Source: Geosiphon pyriformis
Taxonomy: Eukaryota; Glomeromycota; Glomeromycetes; Archaeosporales; Geosiphonaceae
NCBI GenBank assembly: GCA_016748015.1
Contig: JAAOMT010000304.1
Span: forward strand, 1 to 64,000
Length of the DNA: 64,000 nucleotides
Direction of reading: 5' to 3'
The notes below the pieces were generated by a model, which did no database searches, was not told where the DNA came from, and worked only from the letters and a program-made list of their open reading frames with translations. The translations under genes and the position numbers were made by a program. This document shows, piece by piece, positions 11,291-21,260 of this stretch. The number at the start of each line of letters is the position of its first letter. Within the stretch, counting starts at the first letter, position 1.

Positions 11291-12000
11291 CTTACCAATT
11301 GGCTCTTTTTTTTAGAAATTGAATAGATTATTTGTGATGGTAGATTGTAAACAATATTACAATTATTACAATATTCAAAGTTACTAAGAATTAGACAATG
11401 TCTACATAGTTTTGTGTTTAGCTGTTCCAAATGCTGTTCTTGTTTTTTTTTGGTGGGCACTAGGCTTTGGTAATGTTCATAGAATTTTTTTGGGCCTGTT
11501 TTAATATTAAAAAATGTGTTAGAGTTAGAAATAAAAATGATGTCAACTGGTTTCAGTAAGTTGTTTTTTATTTCCAGGATTTCACTGGGCAAAATGTCTT
11601 CAACTTTGGCTTTCACCATCCTCCAGATCTTGTTTTCATCATGTAAATAACTGTCTAAGTATAACAAAGCTCAGTTTTATGTGGTATTGAAAGACATTTC
11701 ATGACTCACCCAGTCATTTATAAGAATCATGTATTAACATAATGTGTCACATGTTTCTCTTTGTTCAAAAATGTTATTTCATATTTCTTTGTCAAGTAAC
11801 TGTTCTTTACAAATAAAACATGATTTATTGTCTTACTTATCTTGTCATTTTGGATAATTATATTGTTTTTGGTAACACAGCTTACAGTAATAATGAGTGC
11901 ATGTTCAATAGTCTTTATCAGATACAATCTAAGCTCCTATAAATAACAGCTTTTTCTTGCAGTTTTTATATTTCAATAATATATATGGGGGTTTTAGTCT
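11290..12000 (-). pseudogene. Zinc-ribbon-like Cys-rich module of element C
   Basis: The minus strand between protease and dUTPase encodes paired cysteines resembling those of element B: YYCKLC, then CFIC, then CDTLC toward lower coordinates (about 11950 to 11730), followed by a helical stretch (open 11269-11667, EILEIKNNLLKPVDI) and a second Cys group CRHC / YCNNC near 11350-11400. The open frame 11727-11927 is a shadow in another frame. Such CX2C sets suggest structural zinc sites, though their role in the polyprotein is unknown. Confidence 0.55.
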
Positions 12001-12259
12001 AGTGTCAGTTAAGTAGAATTTTTTCCAGTTACTAGTGGTTTCACTGCTAATGGTGTTTTTTTGTGGCTTGTTTTCTTTTTTTTTTCTCTTATTATTCCAA
12101 GAGAGTATTGGTGGTAATTTGTTGTAATTAGTTTCAGTCTATAAGACTTTATAGGCTTTTTAGATAAGTTTTTTCTCTTTTTTCTCAAATTCTATTAATG
12201 ATACTAATAGAGTGGTAGTCTTGAAGTAACTGCAAGTGGCTGGTACTTGAGTGTGTTAG

Positions 12260-12570
12260 CTATTTTGACTAAGTTGTAGCTCTTGGGTGTTTTAGTCGAG
12301 CACAGCATTGGTTTTGGTCAACCAGTTATTACCAACAAGAGCTTAGTATTGCATGGCTTTTATAATAAGAACCTTTATGGACATAATTATGCCACTGACT
12401 TTAAATAAAAAGTCATCAATCTTACCAATAGGCATTTTTATTGTTCTATTGGCAGTAATAATTTTGGCACTGACAGCATAATCAATTCAGTGACTTAATT
12501 GGTCTATGAGTTGTTATGTAATAATGCTCTCTGTTTAGAATCAGTTTGATGGACTGACCATTTACTTTAG
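12260..12570 (-). pseudogene. Aspartic protease (retropepsin-like) of element C, broken
   Basis: The minus strand reads LILNR and then, after a deletion of about 10 nt relative to element B, SIIT-QLIDQLSH, then AKIITANRTIKMPIGKIDDF and VLIIKAMQY-ALVGNNWL. This is the retropepsin fold order, with the flap region and the ALVGNDWL-type motif. The active-site Asp-Ser/Thr-Gly is destroyed by the substitution and deletion near 12530. Confidence 0.7.
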
Positions 12571-12799
12571 CATTAGTGTACATTGCAGTGATGAGTTTTA
12601 ATTCAAAAGTGGCTTTACTGAAAAGCAGCATTTTAACTAGTTTCTCCAATTCAAAGAGAAAAATGACAGTAAGTGATTTATTTTCAGTAATAATTGTTGG
12701 AGATATGTTGTTGGTAAGAAATTGGGTTCAATTGGGTTCTTGGTTGCTGAGTTTAGCATCTTCTGAAGTAACTAAAAGACTTAAATAGTTCTGGAAATT

Positions 12800-14907
12800 T
12801 GGATTTTGATGATATCTAAATTCCAAACTCCACTGGTGTAATCCTGATGGCTGTTGTAAAGAGCTGAGAATTAGTTAATGCATTACTATTGCTGATTACC
12901 AGTTTTGTTGGGTATACATGATTTTTGGTCTTGGATTTCTGGCTGATATCTGAGCTAGATTTTATGGCAGTGTTGTAATAAGTTAGAGTAAATACATTAC
13001 TTGTGGCTGCAGTTAATAAATGACTGAAGCTGAGATTTAATAGATTGGAAGTATATATATTGGTTGTTGTGTCATTTATGGATAATGGAGTTGATATTAA
13101 TATGGTTCATTGGATAAATTGTTGGTATAGTTTGGAGTTTGTAATCTGCAATTGGAGTTTTGATATTGATTTTCCGATTATTAATTATTTATTTTGATAT
13201 GGCAGTTAACTCTAATGTGACTTTGTTTACTATAATTGTGGCAAATATGTGTCTTTTGTTGTCATAATAATTGAGTTGATGATAACATAGGACATGACTG
13301 ATTATAGTGCTAATTGTAGGTTCTGGGATTGTTACAATGTTGTAGTAATTAATAGAAGGCATAATTGTTGTTAGTTAAGTATTTTTTTAATTTCTGTTTA
13401 ATTAAATCATTAAGTTGTTTCAATTTGGAATCCAATTCAGATAATTCATTTATCACTAGATTAATGGTTTGGATATGGTTAGCTTTGAGTTCAACTGATT
13501 TGAAATCTTAGGCATTGGTAACTGTATTTGAAAGCATTTGTGGGTACATTAGATATATATACTGGAGGATACTACTGCATAGTTCACAAATGAATTGGTT
13601 TAGAATTTGTAGTGCTGTAAAGTAATTTATGTCTATTGCTTGTATTTAATGCAGATTGTAATAGAAGCATTTTAAATATGTAGTGACTGCCTTAGTATCT
13701 CCTTGTTTGATGGTTGTAAAATTATTTGCTAGGTGATTGATGCTATTGTTATTGCTAAAATATTTCAAAAATTCCACTTTAAATGCATTAAAGTCTTGGG
13801 GTTTCTGAATCAAACTTTGATATCATAAATTGGCAGTATCTTAAAGAAAATATAAAATTGTCTATAATGCTCTGACATTGTTCTATCCATTAGCTGTGAT
13901 GGCTTTTTCTATATTGTTGAGCCATACTTGCATATCATCTTCTTTGCCAGTGAATTTCTTAAGTTTGGCAATTGGAACATAAGCTATTGGTGTTAGTAAT
14001 AGTTGTTATTGTTGTAGTTGTGGTTGTTATTAAAGTTACTGCTAAGTTAATAGTTATGGTTGTTGTTATTGCTATTTGGCAATTGGTAAAACTGGTGGTA
14101 AATTAATCATGATTACTGACAATAAGTTTTGAAAAATAATAGGAGAGATGTTTGGATTGTTCTGATTTTATTGAGTTGGAACAATCAGATTTCTGAATTT
14201 TTTGAAATCAGGTTTTGATAATTAAATTTCCAATCTTTATTTTCTTCTTTTTCTAATTCCATTACTTTCTAAAGACTAGCAGTTCTGAAATTTGGTTGAG
14301 GTGGTAGTGATTAAAATTCTGATGGTATTGGAGATTGTAATTTAAATCCTTCAAAATAATTACCATAGGTTTCTTATAACTCTGTTTTTTTCTGTTTACT
14401 TTGGAATAGAAGTCTGTTTAATAGAGTTGTCATGTTTGCTGTAAATACACCTGTTGATAGTATATTGATAATACTTTTAGATGTGTGATAGTAGGATTGA
14501 TTAGCTGATAAATCAACTCTCTGTTTTTTCCAAATAGATAATTGTATTTGCTTTAGAGTTCTTGCTGGTGTTTGTAGTTTTCCTTTGCTTTTTTTTGCAT
14601 AAATAATAGAAAATGTTTGTTAAGTGTGATTTTCAATTTTTTTGTTGATTTTAGTAATAATTGGTGTGAAGTTGTAGTTTAATGATAAGTTAATATATTG
14701 AATTAATTTGTTATAGAAATTTTTCTTTGCTGATTCAGTATTTACTGGTTCTTTTAGGAAATATTTAATTTTTTTGTTGATGTAAAAGTTGAATGCTAAT
14801 TCCACTAATAGTTGGTTGTTGGTTAATTCTAAGTATTAACAGTAGTATTAAAATAAGAATTTGGCAAATCCTAAATGGTTTGTTTCTCTTTTTTCTGATT
14901 TTGCCAT
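12800..14907 (-). pseudogene. Gag of element C (decayed)
   Basis: An ATG at 14905-14907 (minus) opens the gag frame with MAKSEKRETNHLGFAKF, in the same place where B, D and K have GTG. The N-terminal domain includes 14620-14805 (FNFYINKKIKYFLKEPVN). The capsid-like Retrotrans_gag part is at about 13380-13830, homologous to D 45935-46384 and K 63540-63990. Many stops occur. Gag would form the virus-like particle. Confidence 0.75.
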
Positions 14908-14952
14908 TTTTGAATGGTTTTGTTGGTGCTGATTTTTTATAAGATTATACTT

Positions 14953-14966
14953 TACAAGGAGCACCA
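14953..14966 (-). promoter_or_regulatory. Primer binding site of element C
   Basis: On the minus strand, two bases after the LTR end, the sequence reads TGGTGCTCCTTGTA, as expected for pairing with a tRNA 3' end ending in CCA. The same site occurs in D and K, and a C-to-T variant occurs in B, so F1 and F2 appear to share one primer tRNA. I cannot name the tRNA from this. Confidence 0.7.
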
Positions 14967-14968
14967 AA

Positions 14969-15768
14969 TGTTACAGGTAATTATTTGGAGTCTCAAATCA
15001 AATAACAAACTTGTAACTTGGTATTCATTAACTAATATTGTTGGTAATTTCTGAAAGTTTTCTTGGTCTGAAAATTTTCGTTGAGTTCTTTGTATAATAG
15101 ACAGAAATTCAAGTATTGTTTGATCTATTGTTTTCCAGAATTACAATTCTATTAATTTTTTTTTCAGCATAGTGGCTGGCAATTTTCTGATAACTTATTC
15201 TCAATTCCGAATATCTATCCTTATTCCTGGGTCTTTTACTAGTGCTATATCTTGATGTTACTAACCTACATGTTAATTTTTTTAATCAATTAGTAAATTA
15301 ACAATAAAACCAAAAGAAAAAAAAAGAAATAAAAGGAATAATGAAAATAATGAAAAGAGAAATAAAGAAATAAGCCAAGACTAGAAAAGTTAGTATTCCA
15401 TTAATAGCTGTAATCAAGAGTTATTGTTCTAGTGTAATCAAATATTAAATACTATTAACATAAATGTTGATAGTAAGAAGAGTGATTTAAATAATAAATA
15501 ATTATTTTATTGATAATGATGATTCTAATTAAAATGTTTTAATAGAGTAATCTTAATATTAATTTTGTTTCTTCTACTTTTAACATTCTTGCTATATATA
15601 CATAATTTGAATTCTACAAGATTGCTTACATTTTTTAGCAATGTGCTATAACTTTTCAAGGAATACTCTACATTATTAAACAATATGCTCATGTATTAGC
15701 TCTTATTTTCTTATTGGTCTATTTGTTTTTTTTTATTGTTTTTTTGTATGTTTTTTCTATGAGTAACA
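14969..15768 (-). repeat. 5' LTR of element C (800 bp)
   Basis: The plus strand starts TGTTACAGGTAATTATTTGG and ends GAGTAACA. It is paired with 6097-6882 with many transition differences. It has the TATATATACATA core (minus-strand TATA) near 15595-15605 and the AGCAATGTG-type U3. Confidence 0.93.
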
Positions 15769-16450
15769 ACATGACAAAAACAACAACAGAAAAATGAAAA
15801 TTCCAGATCACATCTATTCAATGGCTCAACAATTATTCTAAGCTGTAAATCAACAACAATTGGATATAGAAATTATTATCAATCACCAAACAATCTGCTA
15901 TTGGAACACAAAAAAAAGAAGAAAAATAGAAAATACACTATATTAGCAATCACTAAACTTAACAAAACAGTAGTTAAATAAAATAATAGAAAAAGAAAAA
16001 AATACTTTTGGAAAAATATCTATAATTATTTTAACAGAAGAGCTAACAAAAAAAAGTTGGAAACATTAAACAAAACAACTTTTAATATCATATTGTTACT
16101 ATTAGTTAGAACAAAAGCTAAATATTTAAGAACTATATACTAACAAATCCAATAAAATATTCAATTAAAAAATAATATAGCAAATTAAAAACTTTATTAG
16201 AAAGAAGACAAACTTATTACTTCATATTAAAACAATCTATTAGATATATACCATATTTCAAAATTATTCAAAAATACTACTACATCCAGAAATAGAAACA
16301 ATAATTATTAACCAGTAAAAAAGAATAAACAACTTACAAATAGAAGACATAAAAACCAAAGTTGAAACAAATGGTATTAGAAAAAAAAGTAATAAAATTA
16401 ATCCAAAATAAAAATTTTGACAGAGCTTAATATTAAAAAAAAATAAATAA
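15769..16450 (+). pseudogene. Env-position region of element H1 (decayed)
   Basis: This continues H1 after the C insertion. It is A-rich, reads as a Lys/Asn/Gln-rich protein with many stops (MAQQLF near 15820, then AVNQQQLDIEIII), and ends with the GAGCTTAATATTAAA segment (near 16424-16438) and the polypurine-like run before the LTR. It is homologous to the corresponding part of C, E and J. No domain was recognised. Confidence 0.5.
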
Positions 16451-17403
16451 TATTACTTATAAAAAAGAGTGCAAGAAAAATAGTAAAAAAACAGATAAGA
16501 AAAATAGATCAATAAGAGAATAGTATTGAGCATGTGAATACATTGTTAATGAATTATGGCATATTGCTTAGCAATGTGAGCAATGTTAATAGATTAAAAC
16601 ACATTGCTCAGTAATATAAGCATTGCTTAAAAAATTATAGCACATTGTTTACAAATGTGTAAGATCTTATAAAACATCAATTATGTATATATAGTAAGAG
16701 TGTTAAAAGCAGAAAAGATAGAATTCACAGCTAAAACAGACAGCTAGAATTTTCAGTTAAGAACAGTTAGAAGCAGTTTAAAATCTACATTACATATTAA
16801 TAAATTATTAAATTATTACTTGAATCTATATTATCATTACTTGATTAAAAAATATTAATTATTTCTACTCTATTAATACTCTATGTTGATAGAATCTAAC
16901 ATTATATTACACTAGAACAATAGCTCTTGATTATGACTATTGACAAGATACTAATTTCTTTTTTTTTATCTTCTTTTTATTTTATCTTCTTTTATTTTAT
17001 TTTTATTTTTTTTTGGTTGTTGTTTACTAATTGATTGAACAAATAAATGCATGGGGTACTAACATCAGAATATAGCACTAATAAAAGACCCAGGAATAAG
17101 AGTAAACACTTAAAATTAAATATAGCTTACCAGAAAATACTGGCCATCAAGCTAAGAAAAAAATTGATGAAATAAATATTTTGAGAAGCTATAAACAACA
17201 ATACACACCAACTTGAAAGTTGAAGAAAAAACTAGAAACAGCACAACAAAAAATTGATATTGAATCTCTGTTCATTATACAAAAAACTCAACCAAAACTT
17301 TCAGACATCAAAACCTTTAGATATCACCAACCATATTAGTTATTGAGCACCAAGTTATAAGTTTGTTATTTATTTTAACTACCCAAATTAATTATTTGTA
17401 ACA
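16451..17403 (+). repeat. 3' LTR of element H1 (953 bp)
   Basis: It starts TATTACTTAT (ancestral TG decayed to TA) and ends TTGTAACA. It carries an inverted CATTGCTTAGCAATGTG-type motif cluster at about 16550-16660, just upstream of the TATA-like box TATGTATATATAG near 16683. It is longer than C's LTR because of an extra A/T-rich stretch downstream of the TATA box. Confidence 0.88.
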
Positions 17404-18840
17404 GTGCTGTCTTCTTACAAAAAAATGAAGATGACAGAAAACATGCTATAGCATATGTCAGTAGAATCTTCACATTAGCAGAACAGAACTATTCAATTAT
17501 TGAACAAAAATATTTAGCAGTAGTTTAGACTACTAGTTACTGGGACCAATATTTTTTTAGTGTAAAATTCTTAGTGATAATAAATCATTAAGCTGCACAA
17601 CAAAAAAAAGCTGAAACACAAATGAATAAATCGTTAGATACTTCATCTGGATAAATTTAACTATAATATTCAATACCACAAACAAGCAAATCATCAAAAT
17701 ACTAACATTTTCTTTAGACTTATTATCTAATAATAGTACAATCTTTTAACCAAACCAATTTAATTATTAGTAACTCTCTTATAAACAAACACAATAATAG
17801 ACTTGGACAACTACTCTGCCTTAATAGAATTTTTGAGTAAAAAATAATATCTACCAAAATATCCTGGACAGCAAAAAGAATATTTGCATAAACAATCAAA
17901 TTTCTATTTGATTTGTCAGAACCAGTTATATAAAAAAACAAGAAAAATTCTGATCATCTTTAAAAAGTTATCAGATTTGAAGAAAAAGAAATTGTGATCT
18001 ACAATATGTACATTAATCCATTAACTAAACACTTTGAAAAAAAAAACAATTCAAAAAACTTTAGCTCATTATTATTGGCCTACCTTAGGAAAAAATATTG
18101 CTGAGTACATCAAAATCTGTAATATTTGCCAAAGAAGAGACAAATTCAATCGAAAAAAAGATATTTATTCAATTTCTGTTGGTCAGCTATTTGACAAAAT
18201 TGGCATAGATATTGTTGAACTTCTAATAATAACTCTTAATAGTAATAAACACATTATTACAGCTACTGACTATTTTATAAAGTAAGTAGAAACAAAAGCC
18301 ACTCCAAATCAAATAGCAGTTTTATTAGCCAATTTCATTTATGAAAATATTATCTGCTATTATGGCTGTTTTAAAGAATTTTTATTTGATAAAGGAAGAG
18401 TTTTTCTTAGTACACTGGTTGAAAAACTTTGTAGAAAAATAGAATACATTATAAACTTTTTTTTCTTTACTACCCTTAGACAAATAGCTTAGTAAAATGT
18501 TTCAATAAAATACTATGTAAAACCTTAGTTAAAATTAGTAAAGAAACAAACTTATGAAACAAAGTACTGCTTTTAGCTTTGTTTGCTTATAGAACTGTAA
18601 ATTATGACATAACAAGTTATAAACTTTTTTATCTACTCTATGAACATATGACAATACTACCAATAGAAATTAATATTAAAACAATACTTTTTGAAAAAAT
18701 CACAATAGAGAATTATAAGGACATTTTAGAAAAAAAACTTAATATCATTCTTGACTTATTGGTAGAAGCATAAATAATTGTCTTTGAAAAGATAAAACAG
18801 TTCCAAGAAAAGCTTAAGAAAAAAAAACTTATAAAACACT
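17404..18840 (+). pseudogene. RNase H and integrase of element G (decayed)
   Basis: RNase H reads AVFLQKNEDDRKHAIAYVSR, then AEQNYSIIEQKYLAVV. Integrase 18034-18285 has HYYWPTLGKNIAEYIKICN, CNICQ and GIDIVELL with the first Asp. The second Asp lies in EFLFDKGRVF near 18380. The third position reads NSLVKCFNK, Glu to Lys at 18495-18497. The C-terminal stretch 18579-18773 (FAYRTVNYDITSYKLFYLL) matches integrase C-terminal regions of the other families. Confidence 0.8.
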
Positions 18841-19234
18841 TTTCTTAAGTGTTAAAGACTTAATATTAGAATATTATTTAAACAGAGACAATATCTATAA
18901 TAATAAATTCTCTAGTCAATAGAAAGAACTTTTTTTAGTCAACAAAGTTTTGAACAATGGTTTTTATATTATACAAGATTTAACCTGGAACAATCTTTAA
19001 TGATTGCCTTATTCATAGTATATGATTCAAAAAATATCATAAACGACCTAATTGGTTGTCTGTTGTAATAATACCAATTCAAATGATCAGCAAAAATCAA
19101 ATATAAATAAATGCATTATTTCCAAAACAAAAGTATTTTCAATCAACATTAACAATTATTTCCTGAATTAAAACATTCAAAACATTTTTTATAATTTCCA
19201 TAAGTATTGGATCAAAAACTATTTAAATACTACT

Positions 19235-19770
19235 TTGACTATTGAAAAACAGACTACTATAACTAATAATAATAGAACACATATTGTTATTAGACCAAAA
19301 AAAACCATTACCAAAAAAGAAAAAATTGGTAGCAAAATGAATAAATATCTGTTAAAAAGTATAACAGCAGCTATATTTCCATCTTTCAGCACAATTGGAA
19401 AAACAATTCAAGAAATCTTGTCTATAGACAAAAACTTGTCATATAAAAAACAATTAAAATTCTATGATTACCTTGGTAAAATTATAAAAGATATAAAACT
19501 CATAAAGAAAACAACTTTAAAGATACAGAGAGAAATTTTGGATATTATATAGTTAGATGTTTTAAGAGTTTTGTCTATTGCTAAAAGAGCCAAAACTTTT
19601 ATACAAAGATTTGGTCTCTTGGATACAGAACTCATTTTGCCTTAAGTATTATATATCTTATTTACAAAAAATTTTAATAAACTAGTTAGTTTTGAACTAG
19701 ATAAAACTTTTTAAATAGATTATTTAATGAATAACTTGATTTTGCTAGAGCTTAATTTCTTTGGAGAAGA
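19235..19770 (+). pseudogene. ORF3-like region of element G
   Basis: An open stretch of 105 codons (19235-19552) lies between integrase and the LTR: Thr/Lys-rich N-terminus, then ITAAIFPSFSTIGKTIQEIL and a helical segment. It continues with stops to about 19760, ending at a GGAGAAGA polypurine tract. The location matches ORF3 of A and B, and the ending (LELNFFGEDDI) resembles the LTELSFKEEI ending there. Function is unknown. Confidence 0.45.
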
Positions 19771-20130
19771 TGATATTATAGTTGAAACCCATACTTTTTA
19801 TTAGTTATCACATGTATTAGCCACTAATATTATATAATTAGCCACCCTATTTTTAGATAGTAATTAATAATTTGATCATTAACCTGATTATTAATCTAAT
19901 TATTGACCTAATTATTAACTTAAACATTAATCTGGTCATTAACCACTTTTAATAACTATTTAAATAATGAATCTCTTAGCTACAAAAAGACACAATTAAA
20001 ATAATGAAATAAAACCCACTATTAATTACTTTCTTTTATATTGTTTATTTACTTTTCTTTACCTTTAAATATCTGAATATCTTAAGATAAAAAATTACTT
20101 GTTGGTATTTACATATCTTAATTTTTTTTC
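19771..20130 (+). repeat. Partial 3' LTR of element G with 12-bp tandem repeat
   Basis: It starts TGATATTATAG directly after a purine tract, like the F1 LTR start. Inside, 19874-19945 is six imperfect tandem copies of a 12-bp unit related to GATTATTAATCT. The LTR end cannot be found; sequence from about 20140 reads as LINE. Confidence 0.55.
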
Positions 20131-20139
20131 TTTTTTAAT

Positions 20140-21260
20140 TTATATTGTTAAAATTAGTCTAAGAAGTGATTGTTTGCATTTGTGATTTATTGAATAAAAA
20201 AATGATTGAAAAACACAATAATATTTGTTATTAATTTTAAGATTTACATAGAATAATAGCAGCAGTGTTATTTTGTTGATAATTACAGACTATTTTTCTA
20301 CTTTCAGATTTTCAGAAAAGATTTGCAACTGTGATTTTTATAAGACTAATCATGTATATTAAATTTATATATATTCAATTTACTCTCTTATTGTAATTTT
20401 CTTTTTGATTATTTCTATTATTAAATAATTCTGTTTTTTTTTGCTATCTATTAGCTTGTTACTCTAATCTGTAACAATATATATGTAACAAATATGTTGT
20501 AAATTGTTTTACTAATAAAACATTTAAAAAAACTGTTATTAATTCTATTCCAGTTTTTAAAAATGTAAATTTGCTTTGGGCTGGTTTTTTTTGGTTTGTT
20601 GTGTTTAATGTAAACAATTCAGTTATGTTTTTGATGCATATTCAGTAAATAGAAATTTAAGTGGTCACAATAAAAAGATGGTTAATTTTTAGATTAAATT
20701 TATTTAATGAATATATATAAAAAAAAGCAGATGCCAATTGCTTATTCAGTTTTTTTTAATAGAAAAACTTGGGCTTAAATTGCTAATAGTTTTTTTTCTT
20801 GTGTAATTTTTCTGGTCTCTCTTGGTGTTAGTTTGTCTTTAAATATTAAATTTTTTTTATTAGTGTCTGTAAAAGTAAATAATAAGTTTGCTGCTCTTAA
20901 GCACAATTTTGCTAGTCTTATAGAGCAAATTAAAAAGCTGACTAAGAAATTAGATATATTTAAACCAATGGTTTTCTAACTTAGCCCTAAATGTTAGCTG
21001 TTAGTAATTCTTTTATCACAAATTAAGAAGTAAATATAATAATAAGTAAAAATTAAATATAGCCATTAGTAGTAGAACTGTTATAGAAGCAGTATTTTTG
21101 GATTTGTTAATAATTTTTAAATTAAAGAACAGTTTGCAAAGTCTTTTAGATACAGTTTTAAATTTTATGGTTAAGGTAAACAATATTGGTTTTGGTTTAA
21201 GCATTTTTTTTTCTTAATAACTGATTTTGTGTAAAAAATTGCTATGTATAATATTAAAGA
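20140..21260 (+). pseudogene. ORF1 of LINE L1 (decayed)
   Basis: The frame reads CCV-CKQFSYVFDAY near 20597-20640, a gag-type knuckle in which the His and last Cys read Tyr (CAC/TGC-type changes). Further on, VNNKFAALKHNFASLIEQIK near 20870-20940 matches the coiled-coil-like segment of L2 ORF1 (FATFKHSLISFTKHIYKLAK). ORF1 of such LINEs binds RNA. Stops occur every few dozen codons. Confidence 0.6.

Larger units (their letters stand above)
6097..15768 (-). mobile_element. Element C: full-length Ty3/gypsy retrotransposon (F2)
   Basis: About 9.67 kb on the minus strand, bounded by two related LTRs (6097-6882 and 14969-15768) and a 4-bp target duplication in H1. In sense order it has 5' LTR, PBS, gag, protease, zinc-ribbon-like module, dUTPase-like domain, RT, RNase H, integrase, an env-position region and 3' LTR. 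All domains are present but every frame is broken by stops or small indels, so it is dead. The LTRs differ at many sites, mainly transitions. Confidence 0.93.
4965..17403 (+). mobile_element. Element H1: Ty3/gypsy (F2) host of A and C, interrupted
   Basis: H1 survives as two pieces, 4965-6096 (integrase) and 15769-17403 (ORF3 region plus 3' LTR). The pieces are separated by element C (6097-15768), which carries a 4-bp target duplication (ATAT at 6093-6096, ACAT at 15769-15772). Everything upstream of mid-integrase was lost where A inserted and the telomere capped the end. H1's 3' LTR ends at 17403 and the next base is inside the RNase H of element G, so H1 inserted into G. Confidence 0.85.
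17404..20130 (+). mobile_element. Element G: diverged Ty3/gypsy retrotransposon, 5' half lost
   Basis: It begins abruptly inside RNase H where H1 inserted and continues through integrase, an ORF3-like region and part of a 3' LTR. Its amino acid sequence differs clearly from F1 and F2, so it is a third lineage. The 5' part would lie beyond the telomere and is gone. The LTR fades at about 20130, where LINE L1 begins; the exact boundary is uncertain. Confidence 0.72.

Noticed and set aside
11727-11927. Open frame in element C (MYLIKTIEHALI...), similar to 31500-31700 in H
   Set aside because: Both are the same shadow frame of the Cys-rich module, whose true frame shows the conserved CX2C pairs.
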